Positions 34,805 through 42,985 of a stretch of DNA of 64,000 nt are shown here, piece after piece (within the stretch, counting starts at the first letter, position 1; each line of letters begins with the position of its first letter). The position numbers were made by a program, and so were the translations under genes. The notes beneath the pieces were generated by a model. It was not told the DNA's origin, searched no databases, and worked only from the letters and a program-made list of their open reading frames with translations. The stretch lies in the NCBI RefSeq assembly GCF_001411495.1, contig NZ_CP012982.1, positions 2,418,001-2,482,000 on the forward strand, in the 5' to 3' direction. The stretch is from Burkholderia cepacia ATCC 25416 (GTDB lineage: Bacteria > Pseudomonadota > Gammaproteobacteria > Burkholderiales > Burkholderiaceae).

Positions 34805-35383
34805 ATGAACAAGACGAGCGCATTCCGCATCCTGATTCCCGCCGCGCTGGCGCTGACGAGCGCCGGCTTCGCGCAGGCGAGCGTGAACGAAGTGCCACGC
34901 ATGAGCGACGACGTGTACCGCACCTCGGTGTCGTTCTGCTCGAACGTCGCGGCCGCGGAGAAGATCGTGTGCCAGGGCGACATGATCGCCGCGGGCAGCC
35001 GGATCGTCGCGGCGATCGGCGGCCTGCCGCCGGCATCCGCCGCGTCGATCGACGAAGGCGCGCGCAACAAGCTGCCGGCGGCGGAGCGCAAGGGGCTCGC
35101 GCCTGTCGAGCCGCGCGCGATCGACAAGGACGACGACGTCGCCGGTCTCGCCGGCATGGTGCGCCTGTGCGACGTGTACGAATCCGAACCGGCATCGCGT
35201 GCGCGGCATCATGCGGCGTTGAAGCAGCAGGCGCCGGATGCGGCACCGCGCGTCGAGGCGTTGCTGGCCGATGCGTCGACGGCGGCGCGCCAGCGCGTCA
35301 GCATCGGCGTGTGGCAGATCCTCGCGCTCGAAGGCCCCGAAGCGTCCGCCCGCGCGTGCACACAGCTCGGCACCGGGTCGTGA
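34805..35383 (+). CDS. Exported hypothetical protein
   Basis: 192 residues starting MNKTSAFRILIPAALALTSA with a Sec signal cut after about residue 25 (GFAQAS). The mature part is mostly helical with four cysteines (SFCSNV, KIVCQGD, RLCDVY, RACTQL) that could form two disulfides in the periplasm. No catalytic motif recognised. A modest ribosome site precedes it 97 bp after the HdeD-fusion gene, so the two may share a transcript. Confidence 0.7.
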   Translation: MNKTSAFRILIPAALALTSAGFAQASVNEVPRMSDDVYRTSVSFCSNVAAAEKIVCQGDMIAAGSRIVAAIGGLPPASAASIDEGARNKLPAAERKGLAPVEPRAIDKDDDVAGLAGMVRLCDVYESEPASRARHHAALKQQAPDAAPRVEALLADASTAARQRVSIGVWQILALEGPEASARACTQLGTGS

Positions 35384-35464
35384 GTGCCTGTTCGCCACCG
35401 ATGTTTGTCGCGTGGCCATCGACGTGCGGGCGTCGATCGTGCCGTGTCCGGCGTGCCGTGACGG

Positions 35465-35854
35465 TCAGCCGCTCGCGATCGTGGCCGGCCTGACCCGTAT
35501 CGGCTTGCCGAGCGTCCGCGCGACCGGAGAAGCCCGCACCGCGTCGCGCACGAGTGTCTGCTGCGCGTGCGACAGCGGCGCAGCGAAGCGCAGTGCGATG
35601 TCGAAGCCCGTTTCATGGTCGAGGCGATCGACGGTGACGTCCGCCGTGCATGCGGGCAGCGTCACGCCCGCGCGTCGTGCGGCCAGGTCGATCGACATGC
35701 AGACGCAGGCCGCGAGCGCGCTTTCGAGCAGTTCGTGCGGCCGCATGCCGGCGTCGCCGCCCTGGCCGTCCTTGTGCGTGTCCGAGCGCACGACGCTGCG
35801 CCCGTTGCCGATCTCGACGCAATGTGGCTTGCCGAGCCGTGTCGCGGTCACCAT
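35465..35854 (-). CDS. OsmC/Ohr-family protein
   Basis: 129 residues starting MVTATRLGKPHCVEIGNGRS at 35854 with GGAG eight bases upstream. It has the OsmC-fold layout: an N-terminal beta hairpin, the first-cysteine helix GMRPHELLESALAACVCMSI, and a second half DITVDR-like strand followed by LRFAAPLSH. The segment ALAACVCMS carries the cysteine pair expected in the first redox position. The usual second catalytic cysteine (in a CPV-type motif) is replaced by SPVARTLG, so peroxidase activity may be lost or altered. Members handle organic peroxides or act as small-molecule-binding proteins. Confidence 0.85.
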   Translation of the reverse strand: MVTATRLGKPHCVEIGNGRSVVRSDTHKDGQGGDAGMRPHELLESALAACVCMSIDLAARRAGVTLPACTADVTVDRLDHETGFDIALRFAAPLSHAQQTLVRDAVRASPVARTLGKPIRVRPATIASG

Positions 35855-36084
35855 GGCGATGCTCCGTTGCAGGATGAGGGTGGCGACACGGTACGCCGGC
35901 GTCGCTTGCGGCGGAAGGCAACCGCTGGTACCGGTACCGGTTGTAACCGGCTCGGCGGCGACCCGCGCATTCTTTCGTCCACCTTCACATTCGTGCCATG
36001 TTGCGACGGCGACAATCGCGGTCGGACATTCGACAACCGTGCGGCGCATCCCGCGACCGCATGCCTTTTCCGAGGAAACACGCC

Positions 36085-36816
36085 ATGCTCAAGACGCTCG
36101 CCCGCGCCGCTGCCGCACTCGCCGTTGCTTCCGTGTCGCTGCACGCCGCCGCGCAGACCAGCTACGACTACCTGTTGCTCGCCGCATCGTGGGAGCCCGG
36201 CTTCTGCGCGTCGCACGACACGCCGGAATGCACGAACCTCGCCGGCTCGTATGCGGCGACGAGCCTGTCGCTGCATGGCCTGTGGCCGAACCGCTATGAC
36301 GGCAACCAGCCGTTCTACTGCGGCGTGCCGCAGAACGACATCGACCTCGACAACGCGCACCAGTGGTGCAGCATGGACGCCTACCCGATCAGCAGCGCGA
36401 CCCGCAACACGCTGTCGACCTACATGCCGGGCGTCGCGTCGTGCCTCGACAAGCACGAATGGTTCAAGCACGGCACCTGCTCGAACTCGGCGACGCCCGA
36501 TGCCTACTGGAATCAGGCGTCCGGCATGATCAGCCGGCTCGGCAATACGTCGTTCAACGCGTTCCTGCAGGCGAACGCGGGCAAGACGGTCACGCGCAAC
36601 CAGTTGCTGTCCGCATTCGAAGGCGCGTTCGGCAGCAACACGCGCAGCGCGGTGTCGCTGAAGTGCACGAAGACGAATGGCGTCAGCTATTTCACTGAAG
36701 CGTGGATCGCGGTGAAGACCAATGCGACCGCGCAGTTCCCGAGCGCCGCGTCGCTCGTAACCGACGGCAATACGCAGGGCACGTGCCCGACGTCGGGTGT
36801 GTATATCGCGAAGTAA
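36085..36816 (+). CDS. Secreted ribonuclease T2 family enzyme
   Basis: 243 residues starting MLKTLARAAAALAVASVSLH with a GAGGA ribosome site; two upstream in-frame ATGs are less well placed. A Sec signal is cut after about residue 23 (HAAAQ). The two T2 active-site boxes are present: SLHGLWPN (His64) and KHEWFKHGTC (His124, Glu125, His129), and there are at least eight cysteines for disulfides. It cleaves RNA in the periplasm or outside the cell with little base preference, like E. coli RNase I. Monocistronic. Confidence 0.93.
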   Translation: MLKTLARAAAALAVASVSLHAAAQTSYDYLLLAASWEPGFCASHDTPECTNLAGSYAATSLSLHGLWPNRYDGNQPFYCGVPQNDIDLDNAHQWCSMDAYPISSATRNTLSTYMPGVASCLDKHEWFKHGTCSNSATPDAYWNQASGMISRLGNTSFNAFLQANAGKTVTRNQLLSAFEGAFGSNTRSAVSLKCTKTNGVSYFTEAWIAVKTNATAQFPSAASLVTDGNTQGTCPTSGVYIAK

Positions 36817-36972
36817 CGACGAAGGGGGCGGCGCGCGCGGCATCGCGCACGCCGTCGCCCGTTACGGGTTCGGCGGGACGCTCGACCACGGCAGCCGGGC
36901 CTGGTAGCCGTCACCCTGCAGGTCGACTCGGGTGATGACGTTGGCCCGTCACGCTCGCGCGTGTGCGTGCGC

Positions 36973-37611
36973 TTATGCGAGCAGCCGCAACGCGTCCTCG
37001 AGCGACAGCACCGTCGTGCGCGATTCGAAGGCGGTGGCGAACAGGTGCTCGTGAACCACCGGGTCCGGGTCGTAGCAGCAATCCTTGACCGTGTAGAGGC
37101 GGAAGTCCGCGTCGCTCGCGTGGGCGATCGACGACAGCATCACGCCCGTCGACGCGATGCCGACCATGATCAGCGAATCGACGCCTTGCTCGACCAGGCG
37201 CGCTTGCAGATCGGTACCGAAGAACACGCTGGCACGGTGCGCGACGATCAGCGGCTCGTCGGCCTGCCGACCCAACTCCGGGCATGGGCCGTCGTCGATG
37301 AAGCGGCCGAGCTGCTTGATGCCCTGGCCGTTCTTGTTGCGCGGGCTGACTTCCGGATAGCCGGGGCTGAACCGGATGTTCGCGAACCAGACGCCGATGC
37401 CGCTTGCCCGCGCCGCGTCGCAGAGTCGGCGCGTATTGGCGAGCAAACCGGGCGCGACCGACGGGAAGAGGCCGAGGATGTCGGTCTGGTAATGCATGAC
37501 GAGCAGCGCGGTGCTTGACGGCACGATGGCGGGAATCGGGGCGGCCGGGGTGACGCCGGGGTTCGTGCGGGTTGCCGTTGTGGCGATTTCCGGTGCGTTT
37601 TGCCGAGTCAT
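36973..37611 (-). CDS. Isochorismatase-fold protein lacking the usual catalytic residues
   Basis: 212 residues starting MTRQNAPEIATTATRTNPGV at 37611. The cysteine-hydrolase (isochorismatase) fold is recognisable: ALLVMHYQTDIL at 35-46, the SVFFGTDLQARL helix at 128-139, and MVGIASTGVML at 149-159. In active members the first motif carries Asp (here His40), the middle motif a Lys (here His125/Arg126), and the last a nucleophilic Cys in GxxTxxC (here Val157). All three catalytic positions appear replaced while the fold motifs are kept, so it is either non-enzymatic or uses other chemistry. An N-terminal 30-residue Ala/Pro/Thr-rich extension may be disordered. Confidence 0.8.
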   Translation of the reverse strand: MTRQNAPEIATTATRTNPGVTPAAPIPAIVPSSTALLVMHYQTDILGLFPSVAPGLLANTRRLCDAARASGIGVWFANIRFSPGYPEVSPRNKNGQGIKQLGRFIDDGPCPELGRQADEPLIVAHRASVFFGTDLQARLVEQGVDSLIMVGIASTGVMLSSIAHASDADFRLYTVKDCCYDPDPVVHEHLFATAFESRTTVLSLEDALRLLA

Positions 37612-37757
37612 GAACGAGGGTCTCCGATAGCTCGCGGGGAATTTCAGCGTCCCCGATTTGTACCGGAAAATCGGGGTGGTTGCCGATGCGATTTTCGTAG
37701 GGGCATTTCAGCGCCAGTACCATTCCATGTTGTTACGGGCGGCTACGGTGCATATAG

Positions 37758-37771
37758 TTGCCTATCGGCAA
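37758..37771 (+). promoter_or_regulatory. TTGCC-TATC-GGCAA operator-like dyad
   Basis: Perfect 5-bp inverted repeat with a 4-bp spacer in the intergenic region between the isochorismatase homologue and the IS element, about 25 bp before a short frame (ATG at 37795) that the element interrupts. Looks like a binding site for a MarR/HxlR-type dimer; the cognate regulator is not in the window. Confidence 0.35.
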
Positions 37772-37827
37772 ACAACCAAGGGAACGGGTACTGATGAGCA
37801 TTCGAGGGAAAGACCGCCAGATGAGCC

Positions 37828-39173
37828 TATCCGAAACTTTGTGTGCGAGGCATAAACTGGCGACCAAGGAGCCACTTTTATGCCACGCAAACGCAAGGAA
37901 GAAGTGACGATCGAACCGGGCAAGGGCTTGAACCTGGACCCGGAACTGATCAAGCAACTGGTGCCCGGAACGCTGGACCGGGCGACGATCAACGAGCAGC
38001 TTGCCGCACTCAAGAAGGCGATCTTCGAGCGGGCGCTGGGCGGCGAACTGACCCACCATCTCGGCTACGAGAAGGGCGAGGCCAAGCCGTCGGACAGCAC
38101 GAACCACCGCAACGGCACCAGTCGCAAGCGCATCACGACCGACGACGACCTGCTCGACGTCGAGATTCCGCGTGACCGCGAAGGGACGTTCGATCCGGTG
38201 CTCATTGCCAAGGGCGAGCGACGTTTTACCGGCTTCGACGACAAGATCATCGCGATGTACGCGCGCGGCATGAGCGTGCGGGAGATTCAGGGGTTCCTGC
38301 TGGAGATGTACGGCATCGAGGTATCGCCGGACTTCATCAGTACAGTGACCGATGCGGTGATCGACGAAGTGCGTGAATGGCAGCAGCGGCCGCTCGAGCC
38401 GATGTATCCGGTCGTGTTCTTTGACGCCTTGCGCGTCAAGATTCGCGACGAAGGCGTGGTCCGCAACAAGGCGATCTACTTGGCGCTCGGCGTGCGCCGC
38501 GACGGCACACGTGACGTGCTCGGCCTCTGGATCGAGCAGACCGAGGGCGCTAAGTTCTGGCTGCGGGTCGTCAACGACCTGAAACTGCGTGGCGTGCAGG
38601 ACATCCTGATCGCCGTGGTTGACGGCCTGAAGGGCTTCCCGGAAGCGATCAACACCGTGTTCCCGGAAACGACGGTTCAGACATGCATCGTGCATCTGAT
38701 CCGTAACTCGCTGGACTTTGCGAGCTGGAAAGATCGCAAGTCGGCTGCCGCCGCGCTCAAGGAGATCTACCGAGCACCGACGGCCGAGGCGGCCGCCGTG
38801 GCGCTGGACGCGTTCGACGCTGGACCGTGGGGCACGAAATACCCGCCAATTGCCGCACTCTGGCGGCGAGCCTGGGAGCAGGTGATTCCCTTCTACGCGT
38901 TCGCGCCGGACATACGGAAGATCATTTACACCACGAACGCCATTGAGTCGCTGCACATGCAGCTTCGCAAGATCATCAAGGCACGCGGCCACTTCCCGTC
39001 GGACGAGGCCGCGCTGAAGCTGATCTGGCTGGCACTGCGCAACGTCGTTGCCAAGTGGACCGGCTCCCGGCACGATTGGAAGAGCGCGATGACCCAGTTC
39101 GCGCTGCTTTACCCAGAGCGCTTTAGTATCGGAATCTGAGTTTTAACCTGCCTCACACACGAAATTCCGGATA
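37828..39173 (+). mobile_element. IS256-family insertion sequence
   Basis: About 1.35 kb bounded by imperfect 25-bp terminal inverted repeats at 37828-37852 and 39149-39173, which share TATCCG, GTGTG and GAGGCA. It holds one intact transposase gene. The bases flanking the two ends (GATGAGCC and CCTCCGAG) do not match, so no 8-bp target duplication is visible; this suggests deletion or recombination after insertion. The right end abuts a truncated VOC gene. Confidence 0.9.
37880..39139 (+). CDS. IS256-family transposase
   Basis: 419 residues starting MPRKRKEEVTIEPGKGLNLD. It has the DDE mutator-type layout of IS256 transposases: ELTHHLGYEKGE near the N terminus, PVVFFDALRVKIRDEG (first Asp, about 176), AVVDGLKGFPEAI (second Asp, about 243), the CIVHLIRNSL block and ARGHFPSDEAALK near the end, with TTNAIESLH holding the catalytic Glu. 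Full length, no frameshift, and both inverted repeats are present, so the element may be active. Confidence 0.95.
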   Translation: MPRKRKEEVTIEPGKGLNLDPELIKQLVPGTLDRATINEQLAALKKAIFERALGGELTHHLGYEKGEAKPSDSTNHRNGTSRKRITTDDDLLDVEIPRDREGTFDPVLIAKGERRFTGFDDKIIAMYARGMSVREIQGFLLEMYGIEVSPDFISTVTDAVIDEVREWQQRPLEPMYPVVFFDALRVKIRDEGVVRNKAIYLALGVRRDGTRDVLGLWIEQTEGAKFWLRVVNDLKLRGVQDILIAVVDGLKGFPEAINTVFPETTVQTCIVHLIRNSLDFASWKDRKSAAAALKEIYRAPTAEAAAVALDAFDAGPWGTKYPPIAALWRRAWEQVIPFYAFAPDIRKIIYTTNAIESLHMQLRKIIKARGHFPSDEAALKLIWLALRNVVAKWTGSRHDWKSAMTQFALLYPERFSIGI

Positions 39174-39373
39174 CCTCCGAGCCTGTCCGGCCAGGCGGCC
39201 CGCTAGTCATCCTCTACGCTGATGATCTGGCTGAAATTCAGCGAAGGATCGAGGCGACGGGCGCCACCATCAACCGTCAGGCTTTCTCGTTCCCTGGCGG
39301 CCGGCGCTTCCACTTTATTGACCCCGATGGTTATGAACTGGCCGTATGGTCAGCGGACGAATCGTGCCAGTAA
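39174..39373 (+). pseudogene. VOC/glyoxalase-family gene truncated by the IS element
   Basis: A frame continuing from the IS right end reads PVRPGGPLVILYADDLAEIQ, then ATGATINRQAFSFPGGRRFHFI and DPDGYELAVWS (as adjoining shorter motifs) to TAA at 39371-39373. The FSFPGGRRFHF-x-DPDG-x-ELAVW ending is typical of VOC (glyoxalase/bleomycin-resistance) proteins. About the last 66 residues remain. The DNA left of the IS does not encode the missing N-terminal half, so it was deleted. Confidence 0.8.
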
Positions 39374-39407
39374 CCAAAACGAGAATCACCAAACGATGAG
39401 ATCCGCC

Positions 39408-39442
39408 GCCTCAAAGACACCCCAGACCGGGGGCTTTGAGGC
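39408..39442 (+). terminator. Hairpin after the truncated VOC gene
   Basis: GCCTCAAAG/CTTTGAGGC (9 bp) with an inner CCCC/GGGG pairing. No T run follows. It sits 35 bp after the VOC stop and is a probable terminator of that gene, which argues against a start for the next gene at an ATG at 39396. Confidence 0.5.
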
Positions 39443-39503
39443 GTCAGCAATCGACCAGTTGCGGACCTTTGATGTCTCGTCCAAGATTGTGGGCAATCCA
39501 GTC

Positions 39504-39818
39504 ATGACTTCGACCTCACCGCTGATGCATTGCCCCTATTGCGCTGCCGAACTCGTCATAGCTGCGGGAGGAGAGCTTCAATGTGCATCGACGGGCGCAC
39601 TTTTTAGCCGCTCCGTTCGAACGCAGCTCGAAGCACTCAGGACTGGCGGAACGTCCGGTCAACCATCCTGGTCCTATGTGGGGCGATGGTTTTGTCCATG
39701 TTGCGGTGAACAGACCGACGATAGCGTTTGTCCGGGCTGCGGCGTTGTGATTACTGCCAGGTTAGCCCGTGAGCTCATAGAGCTCAATCCACACGTTTCT
39801 CCGCAAATGCCGGCGTGA
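39504..39818 (+). CDS. Small double zinc-ribbon protein
   Basis: 104 residues starting MTSTSPLMHCPYCAAELVIA. It has one CPYC pair near the N terminus with a later Cys (LQCAST), and a second ribbon FCPCCGEQTDDSVCPGC with four cysteines. Such proteins bind Zn structurally; no enzymatic motif. The start is uncertain: an ATG at 39396 would add 36 residues but that part overlaps a hairpin and has poor codon bias. The region has visibly lower G+C than its surroundings, as does the adjacent IS and VOC remnant, suggesting acquired DNA. Confidence 0.65.
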   Translation: MTSTSPLMHCPYCAAELVIAAGGELQCASTGALFSRSVRTQLEALRTGGTSGQPSWSYVGRWFCPCCGEQTDDSVCPGCGVVITARLARELIELNPHVSPQMPA

Positions 39819-39946
39819 CTGTCCGCAACCGAGAATGGGGCGGGCCGCTCCGGGTCGATCGCTGCCGAACGACGAATTCGCCATTGAGTGTGCCGGAACT
39901 CACCAGCCGCCGTCGCGCCACATGAGGCACGCTTGACTTCGACACC

Positions 39947-40861
39947 TCAAAAAATCGACCGCCCCGAATAGGTCGTCAACCACTCCAAAGCTAAAGTCCC
40001 CGCCAACGAGTTCCCATTAGCATCGAGCCCCGGCGCCCACACACAAACCGCCATCTCCCCAGGCAGCACCGCAACGATCCCGCCACCGACACCACTCTTC
40101 GCCGGCAACCCGACGCGATACACAAAATCCCCCGCCGCATCGTAAGTGCCACAGGTCAGCATCAACGCCGACAGCCGCTTGGCGGAACTCGAATCCACGA
40201 TCCGCTCGCCGGTCACCGGCGCGACCCCACCATTCGCGAGAAACAGCGCGGCGCTTGCCAGCTCGACACAGTTCATCGTGATCGCGCACTGTCGGCAATA
40301 CGCATCGATCACCGTGTCGGGCGGCATCTGCATGTTGCCGAAGCTCGCCATGAAGTGCGCCATCGCGCGGTTGCGCTCCGCGTGCTGCAGTTCCGACTGC
40401 GCGACGCGCGAATCGTAGTCGATGTCGTTCGCGCCGATCAACCGCCGCACGAATTCGACGAGCGCCGTCTCGGCCTTCACGAAGCGGCGGCACAGCACGT
40501 CGGTGACGACCAGCGCCCCCGCATTGATGAACGGGTTGCGCGGCTTGCCGCGCTCGCTCTCGAGCTGGACCAGCGAGTTGAACGCGTTGCCGGACGGCTC
40601 GCGGCCGACCCGTTCCCACAGGTCGTCGCCCAGCAGCTGGAACGCGAGCGTGCACGCAAACAGCTTCGAGATGCTCTGGATCGAGAAGCGCTCGTGCGCG
40701 TCGCCGACCGTGCAAACGTTTCCGTCGAGTGTGACGACGGCCATCCCGAACTTGTCGGCGGGCACTTTCGCGAGCTCGGGAATGTAATCGGCGACCCGTC
40801 CCTGGCCAATCCAGGGGGCGAGTTCGGTGTGGATGCGTTCGAGGATCGTTTGGTAATTCAT
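39947..40861 (-). CDS. glsA: Glutaminase
   Basis: 304 residues starting MNYQTILERIHTELAPWIGQ at 40861, the standard length and start of bacterial glutaminase A. The SxxK motif is in RFSIQSISKLFAC (Ser63, Lys66), with NPFINAGALVV, GNDIDY-like and KSGVGGGIVAVLPG motifs of the serine-beta-lactamase-like fold. It hydrolyses glutamine to glutamate and ammonia. The last ~60 codons use more third-position T and G-rich codons (e.g. TTG, GGG, GCT) than the first two thirds. Divergent from the two-component genes. Confidence 0.94.
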   Translation of the reverse strand: MNYQTILERIHTELAPWIGQGRVADYIPELAKVPADKFGMAVVTLDGNVCTVGDAHERFSIQSISKLFACTLAFQLLGDDLWERVGREPSGNAFNSLVQLESERGKPRNPFINAGALVVTDVLCRRFVKAETALVEFVRRLIGANDIDYDSRVAQSELQHAERNRAMAHFMASFGNMQMPPDTVIDAYCRQCAITMNCVELASAALFLANGGVAPVTGERIVDSSSAKRLSALMLTCGTYDAAGDFVYRVGLPAKSGVGGGIVAVLPGEMAVCVWAPGLDANGNSLAGTLALEWLTTYSGRSIF

Positions 40862-41079
40862 CAAGTCAGGCGGGCAGGGCATGGCCCGGATTCAGGCGAG
40901 CCCGTATGGAACCGTCCCGGCGCCGATTCGTCAAGCTCGGCCGATATCGCTCCCTTATTTTCAAGACCTCTAAACAGGCAATCGGCTGGCGCAGTATCAT
41001 GCGGTACGTTTCGGCCAATGGCCGGCGTCCGGCACCGGCCGGCGCCGCCGCGGCTTTCCCGATGAACCGACCGCTGCCC

Positions 41080-41790
41080 ATGTCTTTTCGCATCCTGCTC
41101 GTCGAAGACGACACCCGCCTGTCCACGCTGATCGCCGGCTACCTGCGCAAGAACGACTATGAAGTCGATACTGTGCTGCATGGTGACGCCGCGGTGCCGG
41201 CGATCCTGTCCATTCGTCCCGATCTCGTCATTCTCGACGTGAACCTGCCGGGCAAGGACGGCTTCGAAATCTGCCGGGAGGCGCGCAAGCAGTACGACGG
41301 CGTGATCATCATGGTGACGGCCCGCGACGAGCCGTTCGACGAGCTGCTCGGCCTGGAATTCGGCGCGGACGACTACGTGCACAAGCCGGTCGAGCCGCGC
41401 ATCCTGCTCGCGCGGATCAAGGCCCAGCTGCGCCGTGCGCCCGCGCGCGCGCCCGAGAGCAGCGCGCCGCAGCCCGAACGCTACGCGTTCGGCAAGTTCT
41501 CGATCGACCGCACCGACCGCTCCGTCGTGCTGCCCGACGGCAGCACGCCCGACCTGACGTCGGCCGAATTCGACCTGCTGTGGGCGCTCGTGTGCCATGC
41601 GGGCGAAGTCGTCAGCCGCGACGACCTGATGCTGCAGTTGCGCGGCGTCGAGTTCGACGGCCTCGACCGCACGATCGACGGGCGCATCTCGAAGCTGCGC
41701 CGCAAGCTGCGCGACGACGCGAGCAACCCGCAGCGGATCAAGACGATCCGCAGCAAGGGTTATCAATTCAGCAAGCACGCGTGGGAATGA
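41080..41790 (+). CDS. OmpR/RstA-like response regulator
   Basis: 236 residues starting MSFRILLVEDDTRLSTLIAG; an in-frame ATG at 41062 (MNRPLP) is an alternative and neither has a strong ribosome site. The receiver domain has the acidic pair Glu9-Asp10, phospho-acceptor Asp53 (VILDVNLPGKDG) and Lys102 (DDYVHKP). The C-terminal winged-helix has DLTSAEFDLLWALV and RTIDGRISKLRRKL. RstA-type proteins control envelope and acid-stress genes; the regulon here is unknown. The sensor kinase starts 64 bp downstream. Confidence 0.92.
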   Translation: MSFRILLVEDDTRLSTLIAGYLRKNDYEVDTVLHGDAAVPAILSIRPDLVILDVNLPGKDGFEICREARKQYDGVIIMVTARDEPFDELLGLEFGADDYVHKPVEPRILLARIKAQLRRAPARAPESSAPQPERYAFGKFSIDRTDRSVVLPDGSTPDLTSAEFDLLWALVCHAGEVVSRDDLMLQLRGVEFDGLDRTIDGRISKLRRKLRDDASNPQRIKTIRSKGYQFSKHAWE

Positions 41791-41854
41791 CGCGGCCTTC
41801 GGGCGACGCCGTCACGTTCCGCGCGGGCATTCCCCCTGCCGGCCGGGAGCCGAG

Positions 41855-42985
41855 ATGATCCGACGAACCCGTTCGCACCCCGATGCACCGCCGCTGCCGA
41901 CGCTGCGCTACGTCAAATGGCGCTGGCTGCATTTCCGCCGCGCGTGGACCGATACGCGCGCCGACCGCATTCCGAGCTGGTCGCGCCTTTACGTGCGCAC
42001 CTACCTGCATCTGCTCGGCCTCGTGCTGCTGACCGCGCTCGTGCCGGCGCTCGCGCTGTGCGTCGAATTGTCGCCGCAGGTCGTGTGGCATGCGTTCGAT
42101 TCGCTGCCCGGCGACATCTGGATCGTGCTCGTGTTCGTGTTCGCCGCACCCGCGCTCGCGGCGTACCGGTGGATGCGGCCGGTGTGGTCGGATCTCGTGA
42201 TGGTGCGCGAGCGCGCGATCGACTTCACGGGCGGGCGCTTCAACACGCGCGCGCGCGAATCGCACAGCGTGATCATCGGCCCGCTCGCGCGGACGCTGAA
42301 TGCGCTCGCGATGCGGATGGAACGCCTGATCGCCGCGCAGCGCGACCTCACGAACGGCATCTCGCACGAGCTGCGCACGCCGCTCGCACGCGTGCGTTTC
42401 GCGCTCGAAATGCTGCGCGAGCCGGGTTCCGCGGCCGAATACCAGAGCGCGCTCGAGAGCATCGCGCAGGACGTGACCGAGCTCGAGGAACTGATCGACA
42501 TGAGCCTGACGTTCGCGCGGCTCGAATACAGTTCGCTGCAGTCGAACCTCGAGATGACGGCTCCCGTCGCGTGGTTCGAACACCAGGTCAGCGACGCGCA
42601 GCTGCTGTATCCGGAACGCGCGATCGAGTCGCGCATCGCGATTGCGTCGGACCTGCGGGTGAAGATGGACCGGCGGCTGATGTCGTACGCGATGCGTAAC
42701 CTGCTGCGCAACGCGAGCAAGTACGCGAAATCGCGGATCGTCGTCGGGATCTCGCTCGTGCACGGCAACATCGGGATCTTCGTCGAGGACGACGGCCCCG
42801 GCGTGCCGGAGAGCGAGCGCGAGCGGATCTTCGACGCGTTCGTGCGCCTCGACCGCCGCACCGGCGGCTATGGCCTCGGCCTGTCGATCACGCGGCAGGT
42901 GCTCCACGCGCACAACGGCCGGATCGCGGTCGTCGACCCGGTGGAACTCGGCGGCGCACGCTTCGAGATCAGCTGGCCGGTCTGA
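41855..42985 (+). CDS. RstB-like sensor histidine kinase
   Basis: 376 residues starting MIRRTRSHPDAPPLPTLRYV. A ~48-residue cytoplasmic N-terminal tail is followed by two membrane spans (about 49-70 and 87-105) with only ~17 residues between them, so the periplasmic sensor loop is very short. Then come a HAMP-like segment, the H-box NGISHELRTPLAR (His171), N-box NLLRNASKY, and ATP-binding G motifs DDGPGVPE and GYGLGLSI. It phosphorylates the response regulator encoded just upstream. Small loop suggests membrane or cytoplasmic sensing rather than a soluble ligand. Confidence 0.92.
   Translation: MIRRTRSHPDAPPLPTLRYVKWRWLHFRRAWTDTRADRIPSWSRLYVRTYLHLLGLVLLTALVPALALCVELSPQVVWHAFDSLPGDIWIVLVFVFAAPALAAYRWMRPVWSDLVMVRERAIDFTGGRFNTRARESHSVIIGPLARTLNALAMRMERLIAAQRDLTNGISHELRTPLARVRFALEMLREPGSAAEYQSALESIAQDVTELEELIDMSLTFARLEYSSLQSNLEMTAPVAWFEHQVSDAQLLYPERAIESRIAIASDLRVKMDRRLMSYAMRNLLRNASKYAKSRIVVGISLVHGNIGIFVEDDGPGVPESERERIFDAFVRLDRRTGGYGLGLSITRQVLHAHNGRIAVVDPVELGGARFEISWPV

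Noticed and set aside
36862..36951. A 28-codon minus-strand open segment reading ...DGYQARLPWSSVPPNP between RNase T2 and the isochorismatase homologue
   Set aside because: Codon use is good and it could be a gene remnant, but it is bounded by stops on both sides, has no start and is too short to support.
37820..39182. Target-site duplication of the IS256 element
   Set aside because: The 8 bp left (GATGAGCC) and right (CCTCCGAG) of the inverted repeats do not match in either orientation.
39396..39503. An upstream ATG extending the zinc-ribbon gene by 36 residues
   Set aside because: The extension overlaps a 9-bp-stem hairpin that looks like the terminator of the truncated VOC gene, and it lacks conserved cysteines.
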